Assembly: GCA_007133745.1 (NCBI GenBank)
Contig: SLMC01000212.1
Location: forward strand, 1 to 5,867
DNA: 5,867 nucleotides
DNA from: Kiritimatiellia bacterium
GTDB taxonomy: Bacteria > Verrucomicrobiota > Kiritimatiellia > UBA8416 > SLMC01
Direction of reading: 5' to 3'
The notes under the pieces are model-generated. The model saw nothing but the letters and a program-made list of their open reading frames with translations, ran no database searches and had not been told where the DNA came from. Positions 1-5,643 of the stretch are shown piece by piece; positions within the stretch are counted from its first letter, which is position 1, and each line of letters opens with the position of its first letter. The position numbers and the translations under genes were made by a program.

Positions 1-2
1 AT

Positions 3-1388
3 CGGCATACGCCCTGCGAACAATGCGCTACGGCATTGGCCGTACAGTCGGGAAAGCCTGCCCGGATCGAGCGTTTTGTCGAAGAGCTGAACGTATGGAT
101 GGATGTGCGGGCCTATCCGATCCTCGACGATTCCGGCGCCGTGACACTGGTGATCGAGCACCTGCGCGACATTACCGAAGAAAAGAAAAGAGAAGAAGAG
201 CGTCGCCGACTTGAATCCCAAATCGAGCAAACCCAGCGACTCGAGAGCCTGGGAATCATGGCTGGCGGCATTGCGCACGACTTCAACAACATTCTCATGG
301 CCGTACTGGGCCATGCCGAGATGGCGCTCGACGAAGTGCCGCCCGCATCTTCCGCATACGAGAACATCAAACACGTCAACACGGCCGCGCTGCGAGCGGC
401 CGAACTGTGCCGTGAAATGCTGGCCTACGCGGGTAAAGCCTCGTTTGCGGTGGAATCGGTGAATGTGAAAGAGCTGATCGAGGAAATGGCCCGATTGCTG
501 CAATCGTCCATATCCAAAAACGTGACGTTGCGCATGAACCTGAAATCCGACTTGCCTTGCATCGAGACCGATCCCAGTCAAATCCGCCAGGTGGTCATGA
601 ACCTGATTCTGAACGCTGCGGAGGCCATTGGCGACAAAGCCGGAACCGTGACCGTATCCACCGGTATCCGGCATTGTGCCGAAGAGGATTTTCTCGCCAT
701 GGAGGCGCTGGAGGATTTGACGCCCGGCCCTTTCGTGTCGCTGGATGTTTCGGATACGGGGGCGGGGATGGATGCCGATACGAAATCGCGCATATTCGAA
801 CCTTTTTTCACCACCAAGTTTACCGGGCGCGGGCTCGGATTGGCCGCCGTACTGGGCATTGTGCGGTCGGCACGGGGCATGATCAAGGTGTATAGCGAGC
901 CCGGCCAGGGTACGCGGTTCAGCATTCTGTTGCCGGCCCGGCAAAACGATTCGGGTGTCATGCCGCCCGTCCCCGATTCCGGCAAGGGGGCAGACGACGA
1001 ATGGCAGGGCAAGGGCGTGGTCCTGCTGGCGGACGACGAAAAACCGTTGCGTTTGCTGGGCACCCTGATGTTTCGGCGGCTGGGCTTCGAGGTGATCGCC
1101 GTGAAGGACGGCAAGGAAGCGGTCAAGGCCTATCGCGAACGGAACGGCGAGGTCGACCTGGTCTTTCTCGACCTGACCATGCCGCACATGAGCGGCATGG
1201 ATGCGTATGAAGCCTTGCGGGAACTGGACCCGAACGCGCGGGTTGTCATGGTCAGCGGATACAGCGAAGAGGACATGCTCGGACGCATTGGGAAAAAGCG
1301 TGTGGCCGGCATCATTCAGAAGCCCTACACATTCGATTGTCTGCGGGATATTGTTCGCGCAGTTATGCATTCGGAAAGCCCGGAATAA
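3..1388 (+). CDS. Hybrid sensor histidine kinase, 3' part (PAS end-HisKA-HATPase-REC); 5' end outside window
   Basis: Membrane-associated or cytosolic signalling kinase that autophosphorylates on His and passes phosphate to its own receiver. The frame is open to the left edge: the codons from position 3 read RHTPCEQC, a Cys pair typical of PAS domains, so the TTG at 36 is not the start. Numbering from that TTG codon, the PAS end runs to about residue 46 (ending RDIT) and a charged coiled coil covers 47-72. HisKA is MAGGIAHDFNN with phospho-acceptor H81. HATPase shows the N box (N189, N193), G1 DTGAG 240-244, F box FEPFFTTK and G2 GRGLGL 264-269. A receiver at about 327-445 has acidic D333/D334, phospho-acceptor D379, S407 and K429. 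All catalytic residues are present, so it should be active. No output domain follows the receiver, so it acts through an Hpt protein or a separate regulator, or the receiver regulates the kinase. Input domains and ligand are unseen. The gene converges on the lipoprotein gene. Confidence 0.95.
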   Translation, partial: RHTPCEQCATALAVQSGKPARIERFVEELNVWMDVRAYPILDDSGAVTLVIEHLRDITEEKKREEERRRLESQIEQTQRLESLGIMAGGIAHDFNNILMAVLGHAEMALDEVPPASSAYENIKHVNTAALRAAELCREMLAYAGKASFAVESVNVKELIEEMARLLQSSISKNVTLRMNLKSDLPCIETDPSQIRQVVMNLILNAAEAIGDKAGTVTVSTGIRHCAEEDFLAMEALEDLTPGPFVSLDVSDTGAGMDADTKSRIFEPFFTTKFTGRGLGLAAVLGIVRSARGMIKVYSEPGQGTRFSILLPARQNDSGVMPPVPDSGKGADDEWQGKGVVLLADDEKPLRLLGTLMFRRLGFEVIAVKDGKEAVKAYRERNGEVDLVFLDLTMPHMSGMDAYEALRELDPNARVVMVSGYSEEDMLGRIGKKRVAGIIQKPYTFDCLRDIVRAVMHSESPE

Positions 1389-1396
1389 ATCAACAA

Positions 1397-1546
1397 GGCG
1401 GACTGTCGCCCGCAACCCAAGTGTGCGTGCGGGTATCCGGGTTTGGGAGTATGTGAGTTTTCACCCGCACACTCACGTACCCACACACTCACAAACATTC
1501 ACGCCTCCAAGGTCTTAATCTTTCGCCCTAATCTCCGGCAGGATTA
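1397..1546. repeat. Composite structured intergenic repeat, copy 1 (convergent spacer)
   Basis: This element fills the spacer between the kinase stop and the stop of the opposing lipoprotein gene. The left module (1397-1427) matches 5406-5436 at 30 of 31 bases. It contains a GCGGAC-TGTC-GCCCGC hairpin (1398-1413) with one A-C mismatch. The core is GT-rich, then AC-rich: GTGCGGGT (1427-1434) is complementary to ACCCGCAC (1463-1470), and 1447-1458 pairs almost fully with 1471-1482. CACACTCAC occurs twice (1468-1476 and 1484-1492). The right module has two 13-bp units of TAATCTTTCG type (1513-1525, 1526-1538); 1514-1535 is identical to 5613-5634. The last three bases overlap the lipoprotein stop codon. 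Because it sits between convergent genes it may act as a two-way terminator, although no strong T-run follows a stem. Family name not recognised. Confidence 0.8.
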
Positions 1547-2179
1547 GCGGGGATTCAGAGAAGGATTATTTTCTTCCGCACTCTGCTGAATACCGTTGGT
1601 CTTTACGGCGATCGGCCAGGCGTTGGTCGCTGTCCAGGCCGTCGCGTCGCGCGCGGAACGCGGCATGCGTGTCAGCAGGCAGCTCAGCGTCACGACCGAA
1701 TCCGTTTTTTCAAGCAGTACGGTGTGCGGATTGTTGATGGCCACGCGCAAGGTTACGTGCCAGACCGTGCCTGTGGCAGCGTAAACGGTACGATTCTCCA
1801 AAAGCGCGGCTTCGTCGCCGTCTTCGGCCGCGTATTCGATTTGATCGAATTCCATTTTGCGTCCGCGATAAGACACGTTGTCTATTTCCGACCTTGAAAA
1901 AGCGTTGGACGGCGCCAGAACGACTGGGGACTTGCCCAGCTTGTGCGCGATATCGTACAGCATATGGTCGCCGTGCCGCCACACGCCATTAAAAATGCCG
2001 TAGGAGATAACGGGCGGAATTGTCGTCGTAACGACCGGTTTCGACTCGACAGGGGAAGGGCCGCACCCCGTCAGCAGCGGAAACAGCAAGCTCCCCGCCA
2101 TGACGGCAGCCAGTCCAAAGGCCAGGCCGTCAGAGCGTTCCCGACGGCCATTTCCGTGTTCGCGTCCGATTCTAGTCAT
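1544..2179 (-). CDS. Putative lipoprotein of unknown function
   Basis: A 211-residue protein beginning at ATG (complement of 2177-2179). The N-terminus is Arg-rich (residues 1-16), followed by a hydrophobic segment (about 19-37) and a lipobox LTGC, which makes C39 the likely lipidated residue after cleavage by signal peptidase II. Residues 40-56 are Pro/Ser/Thr-rich, a typical flexible tether. The mature part (about 57-200) has no motif I recognise. It contains alternating hydrophobic stretches (for example VWHVTLRVAINN near 139-150) suggestive of a beta-rich fold, and the C-terminus is polar (QQSAEENNPSLN). The protein should be anchored to the outer leaflet of the inner membrane or to the outer membrane, facing the periplasm. 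No clear Shine-Dalgarno precedes the ATG. The gene is divergent from lepA and convergent with the kinase, so it is probably a single-gene unit. The lipobox and signal architecture make the gene call good; the function is unknown. Confidence 0.8.
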   Translation of the reverse strand: MTRIGREHGNGRRERSDGLAFGLAAVMAGSLLFPLLTGCGPSPVESKPVVTTTIPPVISYGIFNGVWRHGDHMLYDIAHKLGKSPVVLAPSNAFSRSEIDNVSYRGRKMEFDQIEYAAEDGDEAALLENRTVYAATGTVWHVTLRVAINNPHTVLLEKTDSVVTLSCLLTRMPRSARDATAWTATNAWPIAVKTNGIQQSAEENNPSLNPR

Positions 2180-2273
2180 GCGCCGCGTCTTTTATGTCTT
2201 GCGATACCTGCGAAAGTTTTATAGGTTGCATTCCTTTATTGAAGTTGTACCGCAGGGAAACGATGCCGTAAAG
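2180..2273. promoter_or_regulatory. Divergent spacer carrying 5' signals of the lipoprotein gene and lepA
   Basis: Only 94 bp separate the lipoprotein ATG from the lepA ATG, so the 5' signals for both must lie here unless they extend into the genes. A weak + strand pair is TTGCGA (2199-2204) with TATAGG (2220-2225), with a short 15-bp gap. On the minus strand TATAAA (complement of 2218-2223) could be a -10, but no good -35 is visible. An AGGGAA ribosome-binding match lies at 2254-2259. It is 14 nt from the lepA ATG but only 3 nt from an ATG CCG TAA mini-frame (2263-2271) that ends 2 nt before lepA. The location is well supported by gene layout; the individual promoter boxes are weak. Confidence 0.4.
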
Positions 2274-4079
2274 ATGATTCCTACCTCTCGCATAAGAAAT
2301 TTTTGCATAATCGCGCATATCGATCACGGTAAATCCACACTGGCCGACCGCATGCTGCAAATGACGAAAACCGTCAGCGAACGGAAATTTCGCGATCAGA
2401 TGCTCGACGATATGGATCTCGAGCGCGAACGGGGCATCACCATCAAATCGCACCCGGTCGCCATGAAATACGTCTCGCCGTCGGACGGCAACGAATATCT
2501 CTTCAACCTGATCGATACGCCGGGCCATGTGGATTTCACCTACGAAGTGTCCCGCAGCATGGCGGCTTGCGAAGGCGCCTTGCTGGTCGTGGACGCGGCA
2601 CAGGGGGTCGAGGCGCAAACCGTGGCCAACACCTACATGGCGAGCGAACGGGGCCTGGAGATCATCCCCGTCATCAACAAGATCGATTTGCCCAATGCCG
2701 ATATCGACGAAACCCGGCGCCAGATCGAGGATGTGCTGGCCGTGGACACGTCCGACAACCTGTGCATCAGCGCCAAAACGGGGCAGGGGATCGAACCGAT
2801 CATGGAGGCGATCATCCGCAAAATTCCGCCTCCGACCGTCGCCCCGCACCCCGTGGCTGTTCAGGCGCTTGTTTTCGATTCCATGTACGACACGTATCGC
2901 GGCGTAGTGATCCATGTCCGCGTGATCTCGGGCGTCTTGAAAAACAACGACAAAATCCGCATGATGGGAACCGGCGCCGAAACCATGATTAAGGAAGTGG
3001 GCCTGTTCAGTCCGCAACCGGTCCCCTTGCCCGAACTGAAAGAAGGCATGGTCGGCTATATCGTGGGTACGGTCAAGGATCCGTCCGAGATTCGGGTCGG
3101 CGATACCGTGACATCGGCGGACCGGCCCGCGTCCGCGGCGCTGCCGGGCTTCAAGGAAATCAGGCCCATGGTCTTCGCGGGGCTCTATCCGGTCAGCGCC
3201 GAGGACTACGAGAAATGTCGGCAAAGCATTGAAAAGCTGAGCTTGAACGATGCCGCCTTCTCGTATCATTCCGAAAGCTCCATGGCGCTCGGGTTCGGGT
3301 TCCGCTGCGGGTTTCTCGGGCTGTTGCATATGGAAATCGTTCAGGAGCGATTGCGCCGCGAGTTCGACCTCGACATTATCAGCACGCACCCGGCCGTCAT
3401 TTACAAGGTGGCGTTGCGTTCGGGCGAAACGCTTGAAATAGACAATCCAGTCCATTTGCCGGATCCGACTCGGATCGACTCTGTCGAGGAGCCCATGATT
3501 CGCGCCGTTATCATTTGCCACAACGAACACATTGGCGACATCATGAAACTGGTCATGGACCGGCGGGGGGAGGTGACCAAAACCGATTCCATGGACACCA
3601 AACGGGTGCTGCTCACCTGTACGCTGCCGCTCAACGAGATACTGATCGATTTCCACGACCATCTTAAAAGCGTCACGCGCGGCTATTCCTCGATGGATTA
3701 CGACTATGCCGGATATCAGCCCAGCGATATTGTCAAGCTGGACCTGCTGCTCAACGGCGAGCCCGTGGACGCTTTTTCGACGCTGGTCCACCGCTCGAAA
3801 GCCGTTTCGCGCGGCCGGCAAATCTGCAAGGCGCTCAAGGATACGATTCCGCCCCATCAGTTCGCCGTGCCGGTACAGGCCGCCATCAATAAAACGGTTG
3901 TCGCCCGCGAGACCATTCGCGCCTTCCGCAAGGATGTTACCGCCAAACTCTACGGCGGCGACATTACGCGCAAGCAGAAAGTGCTCAAGAAGCAGAAAGA
4001 AGGCAAGAAGCGCATGAAACAGTTCGGCAACGTCAATGTGCCGCAAAAGACGTTCATTTCCGTGCTGAAAACAACATAG
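2274..4079 (+). CDS. lepA: Elongation factor 4 (LepA), ribosome-associated GTPase
   Basis: LepA/EF4 is a translational GTPase that binds the ribosome and is described as promoting back-translocation or aiding initiation and ribosome maturation under stress. The 601 residues match the usual length of about 600. The G motifs are all present: G1 AHIDHGKS (14-21), G2 RGIT (53-56), G3 DTPGH (81-85, catalytic His H85), G4 NKID (135-138), G5 SAK (166-168). A beta-barrel domain II follows (about 190-285), then two EF-G-like domains and the LepA-specific C-terminal domain (about 490-601) with a Lys-rich tail, RKQKVLKKQKEGKKRMKQ. The start is set by homology: IRNFCIIAHIDHGKS must lie at the N-terminus, which points to ATG 2274. 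The frame is open upstream to 2100, but those 58 codons have no LepA counterpart and would overlap the lipoprotein gene. lepB follows 147 bp downstream. Confidence 0.98.
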   Translation: MIPTSRIRNFCIIAHIDHGKSTLADRMLQMTKTVSERKFRDQMLDDMDLERERGITIKSHPVAMKYVSPSDGNEYLFNLIDTPGHVDFTYEVSRSMAACEGALLVVDAAQGVEAQTVANTYMASERGLEIIPVINKIDLPNADIDETRRQIEDVLAVDTSDNLCISAKTGQGIEPIMEAIIRKIPPPTVAPHPVAVQALVFDSMYDTYRGVVIHVRVISGVLKNNDKIRMMGTGAETMIKEVGLFSPQPVPLPELKEGMVGYIVGTVKDPSEIRVGDTVTSADRPASAALPGFKEIRPMVFAGLYPVSAEDYEKCRQSIEKLSLNDAAFSYHSESSMALGFGFRCGFLGLLHMEIVQERLRREFDLDIISTHPAVIYKVALRSGETLEIDNPVHLPDPTRIDSVEEPMIRAVIICHNEHIGDIMKLVMDRRGEVTKTDSMDTKRVLLTCTLPLNEILIDFHDHLKSVTRGYSSMDYDYAGYQPSDIVKLDLLLNGEPVDAFSTLVHRSKAVSRGRQICKALKDTIPPHQFAVPVQAAINKTVVARETIRAFRKDVTAKLYGGDITRKQKVLKKQKEGKKRMKQFGNVNVPQKTFISVLKTT

Positions 4080-4091
4080 AAAAGGTGTTAA

Positions 4092-4108
4092 AGCGGACTT
4101 CGTCCGCT
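4092..4108 (+). terminator. Hairpin 12 nt after the lepA stop codon
   Basis: A perfect 7-bp stem, AGCGGAC (4092-4098) and GTCCGCT (4102-4108), closes a TTC triloop. It is the third member of the GCGGRC/GYCCGC hairpin family that also follows the kinase (1398-1413) and lepB (5407-5422). No T-run follows directly, so factor-independent termination by this hairpin alone is doubtful. RNA 3'-end protection or a recognition site for a repeat family are other readings. Confidence 0.5.
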
Positions 4109-4170
4109 GCAAAACACGCGATTTTTCCTGCGCATAAAATTGTTATTCGCGCTTTTCGCGTGTTTTGCAG
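4107..4170 (+). other. Long stem-loop in the lepA-lepB spacer
   Basis: CTGCAAAACACGCGA (4107-4121) is a perfect 15-bp inverted repeat of 4156-4170. The arms enclose an asymmetric internal loop, a further GCGC/GCGC pairing (4130-4133 with 4149-4152) and an ATAA/TTAT tip. The left arm shares its first two bases with the right arm of the preceding hairpin, so the two can stack or compete. It ends 56 nt before the lepB ATG. A stem of this strength inside a co-directional pair could limit read-through, act as an RNA-processing site, or be a small palindromic repeat insertion. A Pyr-rich run (TTTCTCTCTT, 4171-4180) follows the right arm; it is not a clean T-tract. Confidence 0.6.
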
Positions 4171-4216
4171 TTTCTCTCTTAAAAAGATTGCACGCAACAG
4201 CGTGTGTCTACTCGGG

Positions 4217-4223
4217 AAAGGGG
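4217..4223 (+). promoter_or_regulatory. Ribosome-binding site fixing the lepB start
   Basis: AAAGGGG lies 3 nt before ATG 4227 (5 nt if the AAAGG part is used). This is the only purine-rich site near a start in this frame. It decides against the upstream TTG at 4140, which has no such site. Confidence 0.6.
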
Positions 4224-4226
4224 CTC

Positions 4227-5387
4227 ATGAATCTGTCGCTTTATTTCGAAACCAGAAAAAGACGGAAGCATCTGCGCGAACTGCTGCGTCATGCGCGGCA
4301 TGTGCGCAACATGCGCGAGGATATTCTGGCCGACGCCGATCAGCGTCGCCTGACCGATGCGGAGACCGAGGCGCGGCGCGTTCTGAAGGACAAAGGGGCA
4401 GGGGGGGATGCGCTCGACAAGGTCGGCGAGACGCTGTATGCCGTTCTGGCGGATCTGACACCGAAACATCGCTGGAGCGGGTTCAAGGAGAATTTCGAGA
4501 TTCTCGTCGTGGCCGTGGCCGTGGCCATGGGGTTTCGAACCTATTTTTTTCAGCCCTTCAAAATTCCCACCGGTTCCATGGAGCCTACGCTGTGCGGCAT
4601 CCAAACCGACTCGCCCGTCGAGCCGACCTTATGGGACCGCCTGCCGCTCAAAACGGTCAAATGGGCATTGACTGGACAATGGTACATGGAGGTAAAAGCC
4701 CGGAACTCAGGCGAATTTATGTCCGCCACACCGCAGGATGCCATGGACAACCGCGTGTATCAGGTCTGTTATGTGGGCAAGCGACAGCACAAGTTACCGC
4801 GCGGTGCGCAAATTTTTGTTCAGGACGGGGATGGTTCACGCGAGATTCAGGACGGGGATTTCGTACGCAAGGGCGACGTACTGTGGTCGGGCATGCGCAC
4901 ATCCGGCGACCATGTCTTTGTGAACAAGATCGCCTGGAATTTCAGGCCGCCACGCCGCGAGGAAGTGATTGTGTTCCGGACCGACGACATTCCCATCGTC
5001 CCGTCCGTACCGACCGGAACCCATTACATTAAACGATTGGTCGGACTGCCCGGCGAGCAGGTGTCCATAGTCGGCGGAGAAATCGCCATTGATGGCACGC
5101 CGATTCCCGATCCGCGCCAAAGCGTTATGACCCAAATTGGCCAAGACGCGTATTTAAGCTACAGAGGGACAGGATTTGACAGCCTTGCGGCAATCCGGGC
5201 CGCTTCCCATCTCAATCGCGATCAGGATGTCCTGCAATTGAACGATCGTCAGTATTTCACGCTTGGCGACAATGCGGGCAGCAGCCTGGACGGACGTTAC
5301 TGGGGACATGTTCCTGAAAAAAACCTCGTCGGACCGGCCGTCATGGTCTATTGGCCGCTTTCGCAGCGGTGGGGCGCGATTCGGTAG
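4227..5387 (+). CDS. lepB: Type I signal peptidase with large insertion
   Basis: A membrane-bound Ser-Lys protease that removes signal peptides from exported proteins on the outer face of the cytoplasmic membrane. 386 residues. Residues 1-85 are hydrophilic and Arg-rich, probably cytoplasmic with helical character. One membrane span (about 91-107, EILVVAVAVAMGF) leads into FQPFKIPTGSMEPTL, in which S117 is the nucleophile. Box C/D are TSGDHVFVNKI (225-235) and HYIKRLVGLPGE with general-base K269; box E is LGDNAGSSLDGRYWG (346-360). The Ser-Lys spacing is 152 residues against 55 in E. coli LepB (S90, K145), so about 100 residues (roughly 124-222) are inserted in the periplasmic domain. They include a 27-bp tandem duplication. 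Only one N-terminal membrane span is seen, against two in E. coli. The start is ATG 4227 with AAAGGGG upstream. Probably co-transcribed with lepA, subject to the strong stem-loop between them. Confidence 0.95.
   Translation: MNLSLYFETRKRRKHLRELLRHARHVRNMREDILADADQRRLTDAETEARRVLKDKGAGGDALDKVGETLYAVLADLTPKHRWSGFKENFEILVVAVAVAMGFRTYFFQPFKIPTGSMEPTLCGIQTDSPVEPTLWDRLPLKTVKWALTGQWYMEVKARNSGEFMSATPQDAMDNRVYQVCYVGKRQHKLPRGAQIFVQDGDGSREIQDGDFVRKGDVLWSGMRTSGDHVFVNKIAWNFRPPRREEVIVFRTDDIPIVPSVPTGTHYIKRLVGLPGEQVSIVGGEIAIDGTPIPDPRQSVMTQIGQDAYLSYRGTGFDSLAAIRAASHLNRDQDVLQLNDRQYFTLGDNAGSSLDGRYWGHVPEKNLVGPAVMVYWPLSQRWGAIR
4818..4871 (+). repeat. 27-bp tandem duplication inside lepB
   Basis: Two adjacent 27-bp units (4818-4844 and 4845-4871) match at 20 of 27 bases and share an unbroken 14-base identity (4819-4832 and 4846-4859). 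They encode VQDGDGSRE and IQDGDFVRK (residues 198-206 and 207-215), within the extra segment between the catalytic Ser and Lys. The in-frame length suggests a recent local duplication that kept the protein open. QDGD pairs could form acidic loops; this is inference. Confidence 0.75.
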
Positions 5388-5434
5388 CCTTCATAGCTAC
5401 TACATGGCGGGCTGTCGCCCGCAACCCAAGTGTG

Positions 5435-5515
5435 CGGGTAAGTGTAAGAGCGCCTTCGGATCTCCGAACACTTGATCGCTTTCTTAAGCGCACTCTTCAC
5501 CGCCACACTTACCCG
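5435..5515 (+). other. Cloverleaf-like inverted-repeat core of repeat copy 2
   Basis: An outer stem CGGGTAAGTGT (5435-5445) pairs perfectly over 11 bp with ACACTTACCCG (5505-5515). It continues as AAGAG (5446-5450) with CTCTT (5493-5497). Inside are two side hairpins: TTCGGA/TCCGAA (5455-5460 with 5463-5468) and CGCTT/AAGCG (5477-5481 with 5486-5490, loop TCTT). The fold could form in RNA or extruded single-stranded DNA. It is not a tRNA: there is no T-arm consensus or anticodon arrangement. Confidence 0.55.
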
Positions 5516-5573
5516 GATACACTTATGCGACCCGCTTGGTGGTGCAGGCGTCCCGCAATGAAGCGGGCAAGGG

Positions 5574-5608
5574 AAGATTAAGGGGTTTGTGTCTTGAACC
5601 CTAATCTT
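5574..5608 (+). terminator. Bulged 12-bp stem-loop overlapping the 13-bp units
   Basis: AAGATTA (5574-5580) pairs with TAATCTT (5602-5608), and GGGTT (5583-5587) pairs with AACCC (5597-5601), with a 2-nt bulge and a 9-nt loop. The right arm is itself part of the first 13-bp unit, so the tandem units could pair alternatively with the same left arm. A terminator role is possible, but the T-run after the stem is short and soon followed by GCC. Confidence 0.35.
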
Positions 5609-5634
5609 TCGCCTTAATCTTTCGCCCTAATCTC
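5599..5634 (+). repeat. Three 13-bp tandem units, TAATCTTTCG type
   Basis: CCCTAATCTTTCG (5599-5611) and CCTTAATCTTTCG (5612-5624) are followed by a partial CCCTAATCTC (5625-5634), in exact 13-bp register. Copy 1 holds two such units at 1513-1538, so the unit number varies between copies. Confidence 0.75.
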
Positions 5635-5643
5635 TGGTGGATT

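Larger units (their letters stand above)
5406..5643. repeat. Composite structured intergenic repeat, copy 2 (after lepB)
   Basis: Begins 18 nt after the lepB stop. The left module (5406-5436) matches copy 1 at 30 of 31 bases, and its hairpin GCGGGC-TGTC-GCCCGC (5407-5422) is perfect here. The core is larger than in copy 1 and unrelated over most of its length, but again pairs GTGT-rich with ACAC-rich arms. Further stems include CCCGCTT/AAGCGGG (5531-5537 with 5561-5567). The right module has three 13-bp TAATCT-type units, with 5613-5634 identical to 1514-1535. The same order of modules at both places with a divergent core points to one element type rather than chance. No transposase or reading frame of note lies within it. 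Confidence 0.8.

Noticed and set aside
36..38. TTG at 36 as the kinase start
   Set aside because: The frame stays open to the left edge and the preceding codons (PCEQC) continue a PAS domain.
578..1126. 182-codon minus-strand frame opposite the kinase
   Set aside because: It lies wholly within kinase HATPase and receiver coding sequence; the protein is Ser/Pro/Arg-rich with no motif.
2100..2273. 58-codon upstream extension of lepA
   Set aside because: It has no match to LepA N-termini, would overlap the lipoprotein gene in antisense, and the conserved IRNF...HIDHGKS block fits ATG 2274.
2172..4112. 646-codon open frame on the minus strand opposite lepA
   Set aside because: It mirrors lepA almost exactly, its translation is rich in His, Arg, Asp and Gly without domains, and lepA is unmistakable on the + strand. 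A shadow of codon bias.
4140..4226. TTG-initiated 29-residue hydrophobic extension of LepB
   Set aside because: It looks like a membrane segment, but there is no ribosome site, its first codons lie inside the inverted-repeat loop and right arm, and ATG 4227 has AAAGGGG in front.
5435..5515. tRNA gene suggested by the cloverleaf outline
   Set aside because: No T-arm or D-arm consensus, no seven-base anticodon loop, and the arms have wrong lengths.
5351..5581. 76-codon + frame across the lepB end and repeat copy 2
   Set aside because: It overlaps lepB in another frame and then runs through hairpins of the repeat; the product is Arg-rich with no motif.
5599..5634. CRISPR-like short repeats
   Set aside because: The units are contiguous 13-mers without spacers and no cas gene is present.
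5406..5643. Integron attC site
   Set aside because: I find no GTTRRRY/RYYYAAC core pair at the ends, and no integrase or cassette-like gene is nearby.
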